Source: Bacillota bacterium | Lineage (GTDB): Bacteria > Bacillota > Negativicutes > Sporomusales > UBA7701 | Direction: 5' to 3' | Length of the DNA stretch: 9,920 bases | NCBI GenBank assembly: GCA_023415075.1 | Contig: JAEZLU010000236.1 | Location: forward strand, 1 to 9,920 | In this document: piece after piece, positions 1 through 5,459 of the stretch | Position numbering within the stretch: position 1 is the first letter of the stretch | How the letters are laid out: each line of letters begins with the position of its first letter | The notes under the pieces: generated by a model | Databases searched by the model: none | What the model was told of the DNA's origin: nothing | Seen by the model: only the letters and a program-made list of their open reading frames with translations | Position numbers and translations under genes: made by a program

Positions 1-15
1 ACAACGCTAGGCGAA

Positions 16-36
16 GTTTTTCAACAGCCTGAAAAC
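16..36. repeat. short A/T-rich inverted repeat at the end of the ANTAR regulator gene
   Basis: The arms GTTTTTCA (16-23) and TGAAAAC (30-36) pair with one bulged T around a 6-base loop. The repeat touches the stop codon of the regulator gene (36-38, minus strand). There is no U-run on the minus-strand side, so it is not a textbook terminator, although it could act as a weak 3' end or a processing hairpin. The window begins 15 bases beyond it, so its downstream context is not visible. Confidence 0.3.
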
Positions 37-614
37 TACTTTTTCTTGGCGGCGCTCACTATAGCCTCCGCCACTTCCCTGATCGATTTGCGTTTGGCCA
101 TGCTGTACTGCTGGATACGGCGATAAGCCTCTCCTTCGCTGAGGCCGTGGGCATCCATCAGGATACCCTTGGCCCGGTCGAGCATTTTGCGGGTTTCCAG
201 CGAGTTCTTGACTTCCTCCAGTTCCCGTTCGAGCTCGGCAAACTCCTGCCAGCGCGACATGGCGATCTCGATCGCCGGGAAGAGGTTGGCTTCCTTGACC
301 GGTTTCACCAGATAAGCCAGCACGCCCGAATCCTTGGCCTTCTCGACAATTTCCTTCTGGCTGAAGGCGGTCAAGAGCAGGACGGGGGCTATTTTTTCGT
401 TGGCGATTATCTTGGCGGCGGTAATGCCGTCCATTTCCGGCATCTTGATATCCATAATGACGAGGTCGGGGTGGTGGCGGCGGGCCAGCTCGATGGCCTT
501 GACGCCGTCGGCCGCTTCGCCGACGACAGTGTGGCCGGCCTCTTCCAGGAGTTCTTTCAGGTCCATCCTGATGATCGATTCGTTGTCGGCGATTACTATC
601 TGCAGTGCTTGCAT
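36..614 (-). CDS. pdtaR: ANTAR-domain response regulator (PdtaR-like RNA-binding antiterminator)
   Basis: A 192-residue two-domain response regulator. Residues 1-120 are a receiver domain: D10 in the acidic pocket, D55 as the likely phosphate acceptor in LVIMD, T82 as the switch threonine and K104 in the YLVKP motif. The second acidic-pocket position is N11 rather than Asp, though E12 follows. A charged coiled-coil linker (about 123-142) leads into an ANTAR domain (about 128-190) with the characteristic AKGILM segment at 148-153 and the following helices. In this family, phosphorylation promotes dimerisation and ANTAR binding to paired RNA hairpins, which prevents transcription termination. 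The gene starts 3 bases after the kinase stop codon. Its ribosome binding site GGAGGGAGG lies in the last kinase codons, so the two are co-transcribed and very probably form a cognate pair. The name follows the mycobacterial PdtaS/PdtaR pair and is by family resemblance; the RNA targets cannot be read from the sequence. Confidence 0.9.
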   Translation of the reverse strand: MQALQIVIADNESIIRMDLKELLEEAGHTVVGEAADGVKAIELARRHHPDLVIMDIKMPEMDGITAAKIIANEKIAPVLLLTAFSQKEIVEKAKDSGVLAYLVKPVKEANLFPAIEIAMSRWQEFAELERELEEVKNSLETRKMLDRAKGILMDAHGLSEGEAYRRIQQYSMAKRKSIREVAEAIVSAAKKK

Positions 615-617
615 GGC

Positions 618-2039
618 TTAGCCTCCCTCCGTAGTTCGCGGCACGATGATGACAGCGTGGGTGCCGTTCTGGGAATACAGGCGGAACTGGCCGCCAAGGT
701 CGTTTTCGATGAGGGTGCGGATTATCTGCAGGCCCAGACTGCTGGAGCCCTTCTGGGCAAAGTCGTCCGGCAGGCCAATGCCGTTATCCCATATTTCGAT
801 CTGGTAGGCGTCTTTGCGAGCGACGATGTCGACGCCGATGACGCCTTCGCGGCGGCCGACAAAGCCGTGCTCAATCGAGTTCTGCACAAGCTCGTTGATG
901 GCCAGGGCCACGCTGATGGCTTGATCGGACGGCAGGTCGGTCTTTTCGCCGTTGAACACCGTCTGGATATTGAAGTCCGGTTCAAGCATGTTTTCGATGA
1001 CCAGATCGAGGATGTTCTTGGCGACCTCGGCGACGTCGATTATTTCGGCGTCCTGCTGGGAAAGAAATTCATGGACGACCGAGATGCTGAGAATGCGGTT
1101 GACGCTTTCCCGCAGGGCTTCCTTGACTTCGGCCGATTTCGTCCGTCGGGCCTGAAGTCGCAGCAGGCTGGCGATGGTCTGAAGGTTATTTTTCACCCGG
1201 TGGTGGATTTCCTGGATGACCGCCGATTTTATTAAAAGTTCTTTTTCTTTCTTCTTTATTTCGGTTATGTCGGCGACAACAAGGATTGTCCTGACGGTAA
1301 CGCCGGCCTGGACAATCGGGATGGCCCGCTGGGCCAAAATAATGTTGCCTACCTCCATTTCGCTTTCCTGGGGCTGGCGGCTGTTGGCCGCCTTCTGGGC
1401 CAGGCGGATATTTACCTGGCGGTCGTATACCTTGCGGCCGATTATCCGGCCGACGCCGAAAATCTTGTAAATGCTTGTGGCGGCGGCGTTGGCGTATATA
1501 ATTTGCCCATGGCCGTCGAGAATGATAATACCGTCGCGGGCCGACAGCGGCCGGTAGATCGGACCGGTAACCGGCGCCCGCTGCGATGTGAAAAGCAGGT
1601 AGGCGGTTTCGGCCAGAATAGCGTAGTCGCCTGCCGCCGCGTCCTCAACGCTGAACTCGAAGCTTACGGCAGCAATCGTCCGGCCGCCGGCATCGGTTAC
1701 CGGAAAGGTCTGCATGGCCAGAGCTTCCATGCCGAGCGCCCATTCCCGCTGGCCGCTGATAGGCTCGCCGGCCGACAGGGTGCGCCAGATGAGCGGTTCC
1801 TCGGCGGCGCCGACGGTGGTGCCGAGCAGGTTGGGCTTATATTGGACCAGGCTGGTATGGGGTTTGGCCTGGGCGGCAATGACCAGCATATTTTCCTCCC
1901 GCGCCCGGGCATAAACGGTTACCTGGGCGTGGGCAAGGTCGGCCGCCATTTGCAGCACACTTACGGCGATTTCCAGGAACTCTATCTGGTTCGCGGTGAG
2001 AGCGGTCGTCTTGCGGCAGACGTCGCCAACTATCCCCAT
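618..2039 (-). CDS. pdtaS: PdtaS-like sensor histidine kinase (GAF-like, PAS, HisKA_2, HATPase)
   Basis: A 473-residue kinase with no transmembrane segment or signal peptide, so it should be cytosolic. Residues 1-155 resemble the N-terminal GAF-type domain of mycobacterial PdtaS. Residues 165-262 form a PAS domain (IIILDGHGQIIYANAAA). Residues 263-345 are a HisKA_2 dimerisation domain with EIHHRVKNNLQ, where H279 (or H280) is the phosphorylated histidine. The C-terminal ATPase has an N box at INELVQN (381-387), DNGIG at 418-422 and the glycine-rich SLGLQII at 434-440. All catalytic motifs are intact. The ATG at 2037-2039 has a near-ideal AGGAGGT five bases upstream (2045-2051). The kinase precedes the ANTAR regulator and should phosphorylate it. 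The ligand sensed by the GAF/PAS domains is unknown. The leader upstream is structured (2049-2088 and 2117-2145), which hints at post-initiation control. Confidence 0.92.
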   Translation of the reverse strand: MGIVGDVCRKTTALTANQIEFLEIAVSVLQMAADLAHAQVTVYARAREENMLVIAAQAKPHTSLVQYKPNLLGTTVGAAEEPLIWRTLSAGEPISGQREWALGMEALAMQTFPVTDAGGRTIAAVSFEFSVEDAAAGDYAILAETAYLLFTSQRAPVTGPIYRPLSARDGIIILDGHGQIIYANAAATSIYKIFGVGRIIGRKVYDRQVNIRLAQKAANSRQPQESEMEVGNIILAQRAIPIVQAGVTVRTILVVADITEIKKKEKELLIKSAVIQEIHHRVKNNLQTIASLLRLQARRTKSAEVKEALRESVNRILSISVVHEFLSQQDAEIIDVAEVAKNILDLVIENMLEPDFNIQTVFNGEKTDLPSDQAISVALAINELVQNSIEHGFVGRREGVIGVDIVARKDAYQIEIWDNGIGLPDDFAQKGSSSLGLQIIRTLIENDLGGQFRLYSQNGTHAVIIVPRTTEGG

Positions 2040-2048
2040 ATATTACCT

Positions 2049-2088
2049 CCTGCCGTGCTTAAGTTTGATAATATTCAACTCCGGCAGG
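2049..2088 (-). promoter_or_regulatory. leader hairpin overlapping the kinase Shine-Dalgarno
   Basis: On the minus strand, CCTGCCG (2088-2082) is perfectly complementary to CGGCAGG (2055-2049). The three 3'-most bases of the second arm are the first three of the AGGAGGT Shine-Dalgarno (2051-2045). Inside this outer stem, AGTTGA pairs with TCAAACT (one bulged A) around the 6-base loop ATATTA, forming a stacked inner stem (about 2062-2080). The same DNA also reads as an imperfect palindrome, so an operator is an alternative to an RNA switch. The complementarity is direct observation; translational control is inference. Confidence 0.5.
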
Positions 2089-2116
2089 CAAAATTCCTTG
2101 TTGACTGGGCATTTAA

Positions 2117-2145
2117 TAAAAAAGAGCCGTCCGGAGTGCGACGGC
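2117..2145 (-). terminator. intrinsic terminator upstream of the kinase gene
   Basis: Read on the minus strand, a perfect 6-bp stem GCCGTC/GACGGC (2145-2140 with 2131-2126) encloses an 8-base loop, followed by TC and six T (2123-2118). It lies about 78 bases before the kinase ATG and about 245 bases past the tsaD stop. It may simply end the tsaD transcript. Because it lies in the leader of an operon that encodes an RNA-binding antiterminator, it could instead be a conditional terminator. Confidence 0.65.
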
Positions 2146-2280
2146 GCAAGACGACGATAACGGCGAGATATTGGCCATAATAATCAAAAACAGACAAATG
2201 CGCCGATAGGGGTGGACATTTTGCAGCTTTGTTCGCTAAAAAAACTGGATTTTATCGCTGACCAACAAGTCATCCCGGAG

Positions 2281-2388
2281 TTATCCACACTATCAACAGG
2301 GTTATCCACAGACATCCGGCAGCTATTTCGCTATTTTTATGCAAAAAGCCCACATTATCCACAGTTGTCCAGCAATTCTTTTTCCACA
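2281..2388 (+). promoter_or_regulatory. DnaA-box cluster: three perfect TTATCCACA boxes plus degenerate boxes
   Basis: Exact TTATCCACA occurs at 2281-2289, 2302-2310 and 2355-2363, all in the same orientation. TTTTCCACA (8 of 9) is at 2380-2388, abutting the tsaD stop codon, and a poor match, TTGTCCAGC, is at 2365-2373. Centre-to-centre distances of 21 and 53 bases are close to two and five helical turns, so the three perfect boxes should lie on one face of the DNA. An A/T-rich stretch (about 2322-2347) lies between boxes 2 and 3. TTATCCACA is the established high-affinity DnaA site. No dnaA, dnaN or rpmH is nearby, so a DnaA-titration or DnaA-regulated site is more likely than the chromosomal origin. 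Confidence 0.75.
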
Positions 2389-3405
2389 TTAGCAGTCTGT
2401 TTTCCCCAATTGCAGTGAGGGTATGGCGTTGAGATCCAGCCCGGCCCAAAGACCGGCCCGGTGCTTATAGAACGCCCGGCCGGCTATCATGGCGGCGTTG
2501 TCGGTGCAATAGACAGGCGGCGGATAGTAAAGGCTGAGGCCTTTTTCGGCAAGGCGGCCGGCCAGTTCCTGCCGCAGACGGTTGTTGGCGGCGACGCCGC
2601 CGGCGAGGACAACCTTGTCGACGCCGACCGCCAGGGCGGCCTGCACGGTTTTGAGGGCCAGCACGTCGATGACGGCGGCCTGGAAGCTGGCGGCGACATC
2701 GGCCGTATTAACCGCCTCGCCCCGCTGGCGGGCGGCGTTTAGATGGTTGAGTACAGACGATTTCAGGCCACTGAAGGAAAACTCGTAACCAGCCCCGCCC
2801 AGGGCCCGCGGAAAAGCGATGGCCGCCGGGTCGCCGGCCGCCGCCAGCCGCTCGATCTCAGGGCCGCCGGGATAGGGTAGCCCCATGACGCGGGCGATTT
2901 TGTCGAAGGCCTCGCCGGCCGCGTCGTCGCGGGTCTGGCCGAGGAGGCGAAATTCGTTGTAGCCGGCTAGTTCGACCAGCGAGGTATGGCCGCCGGACAC
3001 TATGAGGGCGACAAACGGCGGCTCAAGCTCGGGATGGGCCAGGAAGTTGGCGAATACATGGCCTTCGAGATGGTTGACGCCGACGAGTTTTTTGCCGGCG
3101 GCGAAGGCCAGCGCTTTGCCGGCCGCTACCCCTACCAGGAGAGCGCCTACCAGCCCGGGGCCGTAGGTTACGCCGATGGCGTCAAGGTCGGCCAGGCGGA
3201 CGCCGGCCTCGGCTAAGGCGGCGTCGACAACCGGAATGACCTGCTCGATGTGTTTGCGGGAAGCAATCTCAGGTACGACACCGCCGTAGCGCTGATGAAA
3301 GTCGACCTGCGAGGATATGATGTTGGCCAGGACTGTCCTGCCGTCGGCGACAACGGCGGCCGAGGTTTCATCGCAGCTTGTCTCCAGGCCTAGAATAAGG
3401 GCCAC
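2389..3405 (-). CDS. tsaD: TsaD, tRNA N6-adenosine threonylcarbamoyltransferase
   Basis: With a GTG start at 3403-3405 the protein has 338 residues, the usual TsaD length. It transfers the threonylcarbamoyl group from threonylcarbamoyl-AMP to A37 of ANN-decoding tRNAs, working with TsaB and TsaE in bacteria. Visible family motifs are LGLETSCDETS (5-15), the metal-binding histidines H112 and H116 in NHLEGH, VSGGHT (137-141), AGGVAANNRLR (268-278) and the metal ligand D302 in CTDNAAMIAG. The open frame continues upstream to an in-frame start at 3756, but that extension runs antisense through the spore-protein gene and precedes the conserved N-terminus, so I reject it. AGGAG (complement of 3416-3420) serves the GTG at a slightly long spacing. 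The other t6A genes (tsaB, tsaE) are upstream on the same strand, but the spore-protein gene on the opposite strand separates tsaD from them. tsaD therefore probably has its own promoter. Confidence 0.96.
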   Translation of the reverse strand: MALILGLETSCDETSAAVVADGRTVLANIISSQVDFHQRYGGVVPEIASRKHIEQVIPVVDAALAEAGVRLADLDAIGVTYGPGLVGALLVGVAAGKALAFAAGKKLVGVNHLEGHVFANFLAHPELEPPFVALIVSGGHTSLVELAGYNEFRLLGQTRDDAAGEAFDKIARVMGLPYPGGPEIERLAAAGDPAAIAFPRALGGAGYEFSFSGLKSSVLNHLNAARQRGEAVNTADVAASFQAAVIDVLALKTVQAALAVGVDKVVLAGGVAANNRLRQELAGRLAEKGLSLYYPPPVYCTDNAAMIAGRAFYKHRAGLWAGLDLNAIPSLQLGKTDC

Positions 3406-3441
3406 AGGCGGGTCGCTCCTTTTGCTAGTAATTTTTTCAAC

Positions 3442-3470
3442 GTATCCGCAAAAAATAAAAGTGCAAAATA
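3442..3470 (+). promoter_or_regulatory. weak candidate forespore (sigma-G-type) promoter for the spore protein
   Basis: GTATC (3442-3446) and CAAAATA (3464-3470) are 17 bases apart. They match the sigma-G consensus (GMATR, then CATTMTA) at 3 of 5 and 5 of 7 positions. Transcription would begin about 39 bases before the ATG. The match is weak; the main support is that genes of this class are forespore-expressed and the spacing fits. Confidence 0.25.
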
Positions 3471-3515
3471 GTAATGGGCATTTAATCAAGCTTGCCCGGA
3501 AAGGGGGGATTTTTG

Positions 3516-3716
3516 ATGGCACGCTCGAGAAAACCCGTAAATCCTGCCGCTGAGAACGCTCTTGACTCAATGAAGTTCGAAATCGCTTCCGAGCTGGGTA
3601 TCGCCGAGCGCGTTCGCTCCCAGGGCTGGAACACCATGACCTCCGCTGACTGCGGCCGGGTCGGCGGCCACATGGTCCGCAAAATGATTGAGCAGTATGA
3701 ATCGACTCTGAGCTAA
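3516..3716 (+). CDS. alpha/beta-type small acid-soluble spore protein (SASP)
   Basis: A 66-residue protein that in this family coats and protects spore DNA and is degraded at germination by the Gpr protease. The KFEIASELGI segment (20-29) matches the Gpr cleavage region, with cutting expected after E22. The C-terminal DNA-binding half has the conserved TSADCGRVGGHMVRKMIEQYE pattern (42-62). The ATG at 3516 has AAGGGGGG at 3501-3508. An in-frame TTG at 3492 would add eight residues ahead of that ribosome binding site and is less likely. W38 and C46 are notable, since the classical Bacillus alpha/beta SASPs lack Trp and Cys. The gene is monocistronic, divergent from tsaD and convergent with rimI, and a terminator follows 14 bases after its stop. 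It is the strongest sign that the host makes endospores. Confidence 0.95.
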   Translation: MARSRKPVNPAAENALDSMKFEIASELGIAERVRSQGWNTMTSADCGRVGGHMVRKMIEQYESTLS

Positions 3717-3730
3717 ATAGATTCGGCGAG

Positions 3731-3752
3731 AGGCGGCTTCGGCCGCCTTTTT
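3731..3752 (+). terminator. terminator of the spore-protein gene
   Basis: A perfect 7-bp stem, AGGCGGC (3731-3737) with GCCGCCT (3742-3748), is closed by a TTCG tetraloop with a C-G closing pair, which is exceptionally stable, and runs into T's (3748-3752). It begins 14 bases after the stop codon. The opposite strand has no U-run after the hairpin, so it is directional. Confidence 0.9.
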
Positions 3753-3780
3753 CCATTTTTCGCCCGTTGTGGCAGCAGCG

Positions 3781-3814
3781 GGGGTGCCAGCATAGTCTAT
3801 ACTACAATCACCCC
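3781..3814. repeat. imperfect hairpin between the two plus-strand terminators
   Basis: GGGGTG (3781-3786) pairs with CACCCC (3809-3814), and inside the loop TAGT (3793-3796) can pair with ACTA (3801-3804). No coding potential is seen here. It may belong to the extended 3' structure of the spore-protein transcript, to a small RNA ending at the terminator at 3817-3843, or to the 3' end of the rimI transcript on the other strand. Confidence 0.35.
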
Positions 3815-3816
3815 TT

Positions 3817-3843
3817 GAGCCACACCCTGTGGCTCTTTTTTTT
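3817..3843 (+). terminator. second plus-strand intrinsic terminator
   Basis: A perfect 8-bp stem, GAGCCACA (3817-3824) with TGTGGCTC (3828-3835), has a 3-base loop and is followed by eight T's (3836-3843). It ends just before the rimI stop codon (3846-3848, opposite strand). With its U-run on the plus side only, it either backs up the spore-protein terminator or ends a separate short plus-strand transcript. Confidence 0.85.
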
Positions 3844-3845
3844 GC

Positions 3846-4319
3846 CTACAGCTTGTCCAGCCACATGATGACGGCGTCTTCGCCGGTCTCGCTGTAGTAG
3901 CGCGGCCTGAGGCCGCAGGGGGCAAAGCCGAGTTTGCCGTAAAGGCCAAGGGCGGCAGTGTTGGATGGCCGGACTTCCAGCGTCATCCGGCAGGCGCCCC
4001 GGCCGCGGGCTTTGTCGATAAGGGCCCGCATCAGGCGCTCGCCGAGGCCTTGGCCGCGGCAGGCCGGCAGAACGGCAACGTTGGTGACGTGGGCTTCATC
4101 GAGGATGACCCACATGCCGGCATAACCGATGACCTGCCCGTCGCCCTCGAGCACGAGGTACACAGCCAGGTCGTTGTCGCCGGCCTCGGCGACGAAGGCG
4201 TCGCGGGACCAGGGGGTAATGAAGGATAATAATTCGACCGCCAGCACGGCGTCGATGTCGCTGAGCGTCATCGGGCGGATGGTTATGACGGCCGGCATTC
4301 GCTGTGGCGTTTCTCCCAT
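3846..4319 (-). CDS. rimI: RimI-type ribosomal-protein/N-alpha acetyltransferase (GNAT)
   Basis: A 157-residue GNAT acetyltransferase. RimI acetylates protein N-termini, classically that of ribosomal protein S18, using acetyl-CoA. The acetyl-CoA pyrophosphate loop is RGQGLG at 88-93, preceded by the strand THVTNVAVLP-like segment (HVTNVAVLP, 77-85). LEVRPSN (114-120) and the C-terminal RPRYYSETGEDAVIMW (138-153) are typical of RimI. I chose the ATG at 4319 because a strong GGAGG sits four bases upstream; an internal ATG at 4298 (residue 8) lacks a comparable site. The start lies inside the 3' end of tsaB (37-base overlap), indicating translational coupling. The actual protein substrate cannot be read from the sequence. 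Confidence 0.9.
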   Translation of the reverse strand: MGETPQRMPAVITIRPMTLSDIDAVLAVELLSFITPWSRDAFVAEAGDNDLAVYLVLEGDGQVIGYAGMWVILDEAHVTNVAVLPACRGQGLGERLMRALIDKARGRGACRMTLEVRPSNTAALGLYGKLGFAPCGLRPRYYSETGEDAVIMWLDKL

Positions 4320-4990
4320 AGTTCCTCCGCTTCCGAGCGCCTTATATATAGTGGTTCAAGGCCCATGACGTCATGGCGGACGCCGGCGGCCAAGAGGTCA
4401 AAACCCAGGAAGGCCACGCTGGCGGCCCGCGGCATGGCGATGTGGGCCGGAGCCAGCGACAGGCCGGGCCGCTGGAAGGTGTCAGGGTATAGTTCGACCG
4501 CCTCGCCGAGAATGAGCACAGGCTCGCCGCTGGCGGCGAGTTCGCCGGCTACCGCTTCGCTGGCGCGGAAGCCCGGCGGGGCTATCTCGGCCAGAACTCC
4601 GTTCTGCCAGCGGTAAAGGGCGAAGTAGATGTTGCCTTTCTGGGCGTCCATTGTCGGGGCCAATAAGGCGCCCGGCACGGGGCAGCCGTAGGCCAGGGCG
4701 GCCAGCGTCGGCACCCCCACCAGGGGAATGTTCAGAGCGTAGGCCAGGGCTTTGGCGGTGGCCAGGCCGATCCTAAGACCGGTGAACGACCCCGGACCAA
4801 TGCTTACAGCGACGGCTTCGAGCTCGTGGCGGCCCAGGCCGGCCATGGACAGCAGCTCCTCGATGTTGGGCATGAGCCGCTCGGAATGGGTTTTGCTGAC
4901 CTGGAGGGTCAGCTCGGCCAGCAGGCGGTCGCGGCTGGCCAGGGCCACGCTGGAAACCAGGGTGGCGGTATCAAGGGCCAAAAGCGGCAC
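4283..4990 (-). CDS. tsaB: TsaB, t6A biosynthesis dimerisation partner of TsaD
   Basis: A 235-residue ASKHA-fold protein, the usual TsaB length. TsaB is a catalytically inactive paralogue of TsaD that binds TsaD and TsaE in the t6A37 tRNA modification complex. The N-terminal LLALDTAT (3-10), the signature SIGPGSFTGLRIGLATAKALA (63-83) and the C-terminal PLYIRR segment are characteristic. The start is a GTG (4988-4990) with GAGGAG about ten bases upstream, inside the 3' end of tsaE; the genes overlap by 20 bases. Gene order tsaE-tsaB-rimI with overlaps implies one transcript and matched expression. Confidence 0.95.
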   Translation of the reverse strand: MPLLALDTATLVSSVALASRDRLLAELTLQVSKTHSERLMPNIEELLSMAGLGRHELEAVAVSIGPGSFTGLRIGLATAKALAYALNIPLVGVPTLAALAYGCPVPGALLAPTMDAQKGNIYFALYRWQNGVLAEIAPPGFRASEAVAGELAASGEPVLILGEAVELYPDTFQRPGLSLAPAHIAMPRAASVAFLGFDLLAAGVRHDVMGLEPLYIRRSEAEELWEKRHSECRPS

Positions 4991-5450
4991 GGTTTTTCAA
5001 CTCCTCACAAAGCTTGCGGTAGCGGGCCCCGGCCGGCTCAAAGCCGATGAGCCGCTCGTCGGCGCCGCGGCCCGGCCTCAGCTCGACCCACAGGCGGTCG
5101 GCCGGCATGGCGTCGGCGAACTTGTCGGCCCATTCGATGACCGCAGCCCCCCGGCCGCCGGTATATTCGGTAAAGCCGACATCCTCAAGCTGATTGGCGT
5201 CGTCCAGGCGGTATAGATCGAAGTGATAAAGCGGCAGGTGGCCGCCGTCATACACCTGGAGGATGGTGAAGGTCGGGCTGGTTACGTCGTCGGTCACGCC
5301 GAGGCCGGCGGCCAGTCCCTGGACCAGGAGGGTCTTGCCGGCCCCGAGATCGCCGGCCAGGCAAATGACGTCGCCGGCGGCCAGCAGCTCGCCTATGGTC
5401 TGGCCGAGGGCCCGCGTCGCCGCCGGGTCGCGGCTTGTGAAAAAGTACAT
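4971..5450 (-). CDS. tsaE: TsaE, t6A biosynthesis ATPase
   Basis: A 159-residue P-loop ATPase that supports turnover of the TsaB-TsaD complex in t6A synthesis. The Walker A motif is GDLGAGKT at 33-40. SPTF (58-61), HFDLYRL (76-82) and EWADK (106-110) are the conserved TsaE motifs around the active site. The ATG at 5448-5450 has AGGAGG six bases or so upstream, overlapping the thiL stop codon, and the thiL-tsaE gap is only 9 bases. The protein lacks the extra C-terminal kinase or acetyltransferase domains fused to TsaE in some bacteria. Confidence 0.95.
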   Translation of the reverse strand: MYFFTSRDPAATRALGQTIGELLAAGDVICLAGDLGAGKTLLVQGLAAGLGVTDDVTSPTFTILQVYDGGHLPLYHFDLYRLDDANQLEDVGFTEYTGGRGAAVIEWADKFADAMPADRLWVELRPGRGADERLIGFEPAGARYRKLCEELKNRAAFGP

Positions 5451-5459
5451 AGGCGCCTC

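Larger units (their letters stand above)
2040..2388. other. 349-base non-coding gap between tsaD and the kinase operon
   Basis: This gap is clearly richer in A/T than the coding DNA on either side. From low to high coordinates it holds the kinase ribosome binding site with an overlapping hairpin (2045-2088), a minus-strand intrinsic terminator (2117-2145), about 135 bases with no recognisable element (2146-2280), and a DnaA-box cluster (2281-2388). I found no convincing sigma-A promoter for the kinase operon by eye. The best -35-like element (minus-strand TTGATA, beside the boxes) lacks a partnered -10. Short open frames across the gap have no good ribosome binding site or protein character. 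Confidence 0.7.

Noticed and set aside
147..1235. Long plus-strand open frame antisense to the kinase and regulator genes
   Set aside because: It is a shadow of GC-rich codon use; the minus-strand frames carry complete receiver, ANTAR, HisKA_2 and ATPase motifs, and this one has no recognisable domain.
2049..2145. Canonical ANTAR dual-hairpin target (A1/G4 hexaloops)
   Set aside because: Two stem-loops are present, but one has an 8-base loop and the other a loop with A at position 1 and no G at position 4, so the known motif is not met.
2281..2388. Chromosomal replication origin (oriC)
   Set aside because: Three exact boxes and an A/T-rich patch are suggestive, but there is no dnaA, dnaN, rpmH or gidA/parA context in the window; a DnaA-box cluster is the safer call.
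2212..2418. 68-codon plus-strand open frame across the DnaA boxes
   Set aside because: It starts at a GTG with no proper ribosome binding site. Its repeated Leu-Ser-Thr comes from translating the TTATCCACA repeats, and it enters tsaD antisense.
3406..3756. N-terminal extension of tsaD to an upstream in-frame start
   Set aside because: The extra residues lack TsaD homology and run antisense through the spore-protein gene; the GTG at 3405 gives the normal family length.
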